DNA from: Bacteroidota bacterium
GTDB taxonomy: Bacteria > Bacteroidota > Bacteroidia > Cytophagales > Cyclobacteriaceae
Length of the DNA: 64,000 bases
Reading direction: 5' to 3'
Assembly (NCBI GenBank): GCA_023417785.1
Contig: JAEZEH010000098.1
Location: 26,748 to 90,747, forward strand
The notes under the pieces are model-generated. The model saw only the letters and a list, made by a program, of their open reading frames with translations. It was not told the DNA's origin and did not search any database. The position numbers and the translations under genes were made by a program. Positions 63,751 to 64,000 of the stretch are shown here, one piece after another (position 1 is the first letter of the stretch; each line of letters begins with the position of its first letter).

Positions 63751-64000
63751 ATATACGTGGGATATATATAAAGATATCTCAGGGAGACATGCAGGATTTG
63801 TCGACATTGTTTGGGGAAGGGACAGGGATTTACCAATCCACGGAGAGGATTGTTCAAAAGGGGTGCTGGCAGACTCAGGAGACCGTCATATGGCACGACG
63901 AGCTCTCGCATCAGCTCCGGGACTAAACGCTGACGCATGAAGCCCGCCAGGATGCGTAACTGGAGTGACAAGCTATAAAAAATTCCCTATCGGTGAAAGG

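Larger units (their letters stand above)
63099..64000. other. Region without a convincing gene, with repeats
   Basis: About 0.9 kb at the right edge holds only short ORFs on both strands (for example 63130-63369, minus, 79 residues), with no recognisable domain or ribosome context. It contains a hairpin followed by an 11-bp tandem repeat, described separately. A degraded gene or a non-coding element is possible, but none can be named. Confidence 0.5.

Noticed and set aside
63729..63971. 80-residue ORF on the minus strand
   Set aside because: It runs into the tandem repeat, which supplies its C-terminal-side codons, and no family resemblance is seen.

Overview
The window reads as a chromosomal segment of a Gram-negative Bacteroidota bacterium, most likely a Cytophagales/Cytophagia relative. 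The evidence is a type IX secretion (T9SS) C-terminal sorting signal on a 2,766-residue protein, SprB-like adhesin repeats, Wzz/BY-kinase fusion, TAnnTTTG-like promoter boxes, almost no Shine-Dalgarno sequences, and many lipoproteins with an SC or GC lipobox. No rRNA, tRNA, CRISPR array, insertion sequence or phage gene was recognised.

Layout. (1) 1-2683, minus: the start of a secreted beta-propeller/Ig/SprB-like surface protein that runs off the left edge. (2) 2821-6563, plus: a sugar-entry cluster of glucose-6-phosphate isomerase, phosphofructokinase and ROK glucokinase. (3) 6560-8960: an HTTM membrane protein with a small membrane-anchored partner, and a secreted GATase-like protein. (4) 9022-39303: an exopolysaccharide locus. 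Most of it is one long minus-strand gene train. WcaJ-type initiating transferase and WcaI-type transferase come first, then the giant T9SS protein (sugar-dehydrogenase-like propeller, four malectin domains, seven cadherin-like repeats), a Wzz/BY-kinase, an exostosin-like transferase, a Wzx flippase, several GT4-type transferases, a Wzy-type polymerase and a GT2. A plus-strand arm (VanZ-like, WcaF-like acetyltransferase, PhyH-like dioxygenase) diverges from it across 0.9 kb without genes. A Wza-like outer-membrane export lipoprotein faces that arm. (5) 40102-54566, minus: an alpha-glucan operon with TMEM220-like protein, penicillin-acylase-family protein, alpha-amylase lipoprotein, GlgE, TreS-maltokinase fusion, GlgB and a GH57/DUF3536 protein. 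(6) 54601-62406, minus: an operon for an unusual sugar pathway with Gfo/Idh/MocA oxidoreductase, sugar isomerase-like protein, cytochrome c lipoprotein, DUF1080 protein, a ThuA/sugar-dehydrogenase/PKD/cytochrome c fusion and a second isomerase-like protein, closed by a clear intrinsic terminator. (7) 62544-64000: a small secreted protein and about 0.9 kb with repeats but no convincing gene.

How the parts fit. Much of the window handles glucose: phosphorylation and glycolysis entry, conversion of maltose units into branched alpha-glucan through maltose-1-phosphate, extracellular polysaccharide assembly, and probably breakdown of oxidised (3-keto) glycosides. The most striking observation is that the trehalose synthase half of the TreS-maltokinase fusion lacks the catalytic nucleophile Asp (Ser207 stands there) and has other active-site changes, while the kinase half, GlgE, GlgB and the secreted amylase all keep theirs. 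This suggests a GlgE pathway fed by amylase-derived maltose rather than by trehalose. The second is the giant malectin/sugar-dehydrogenase T9SS protein placed inside the polysaccharide gene train. Its N-terminal propeller-PKD architecture recurs in the ThuA/cytochrome fusion 25 kb away.
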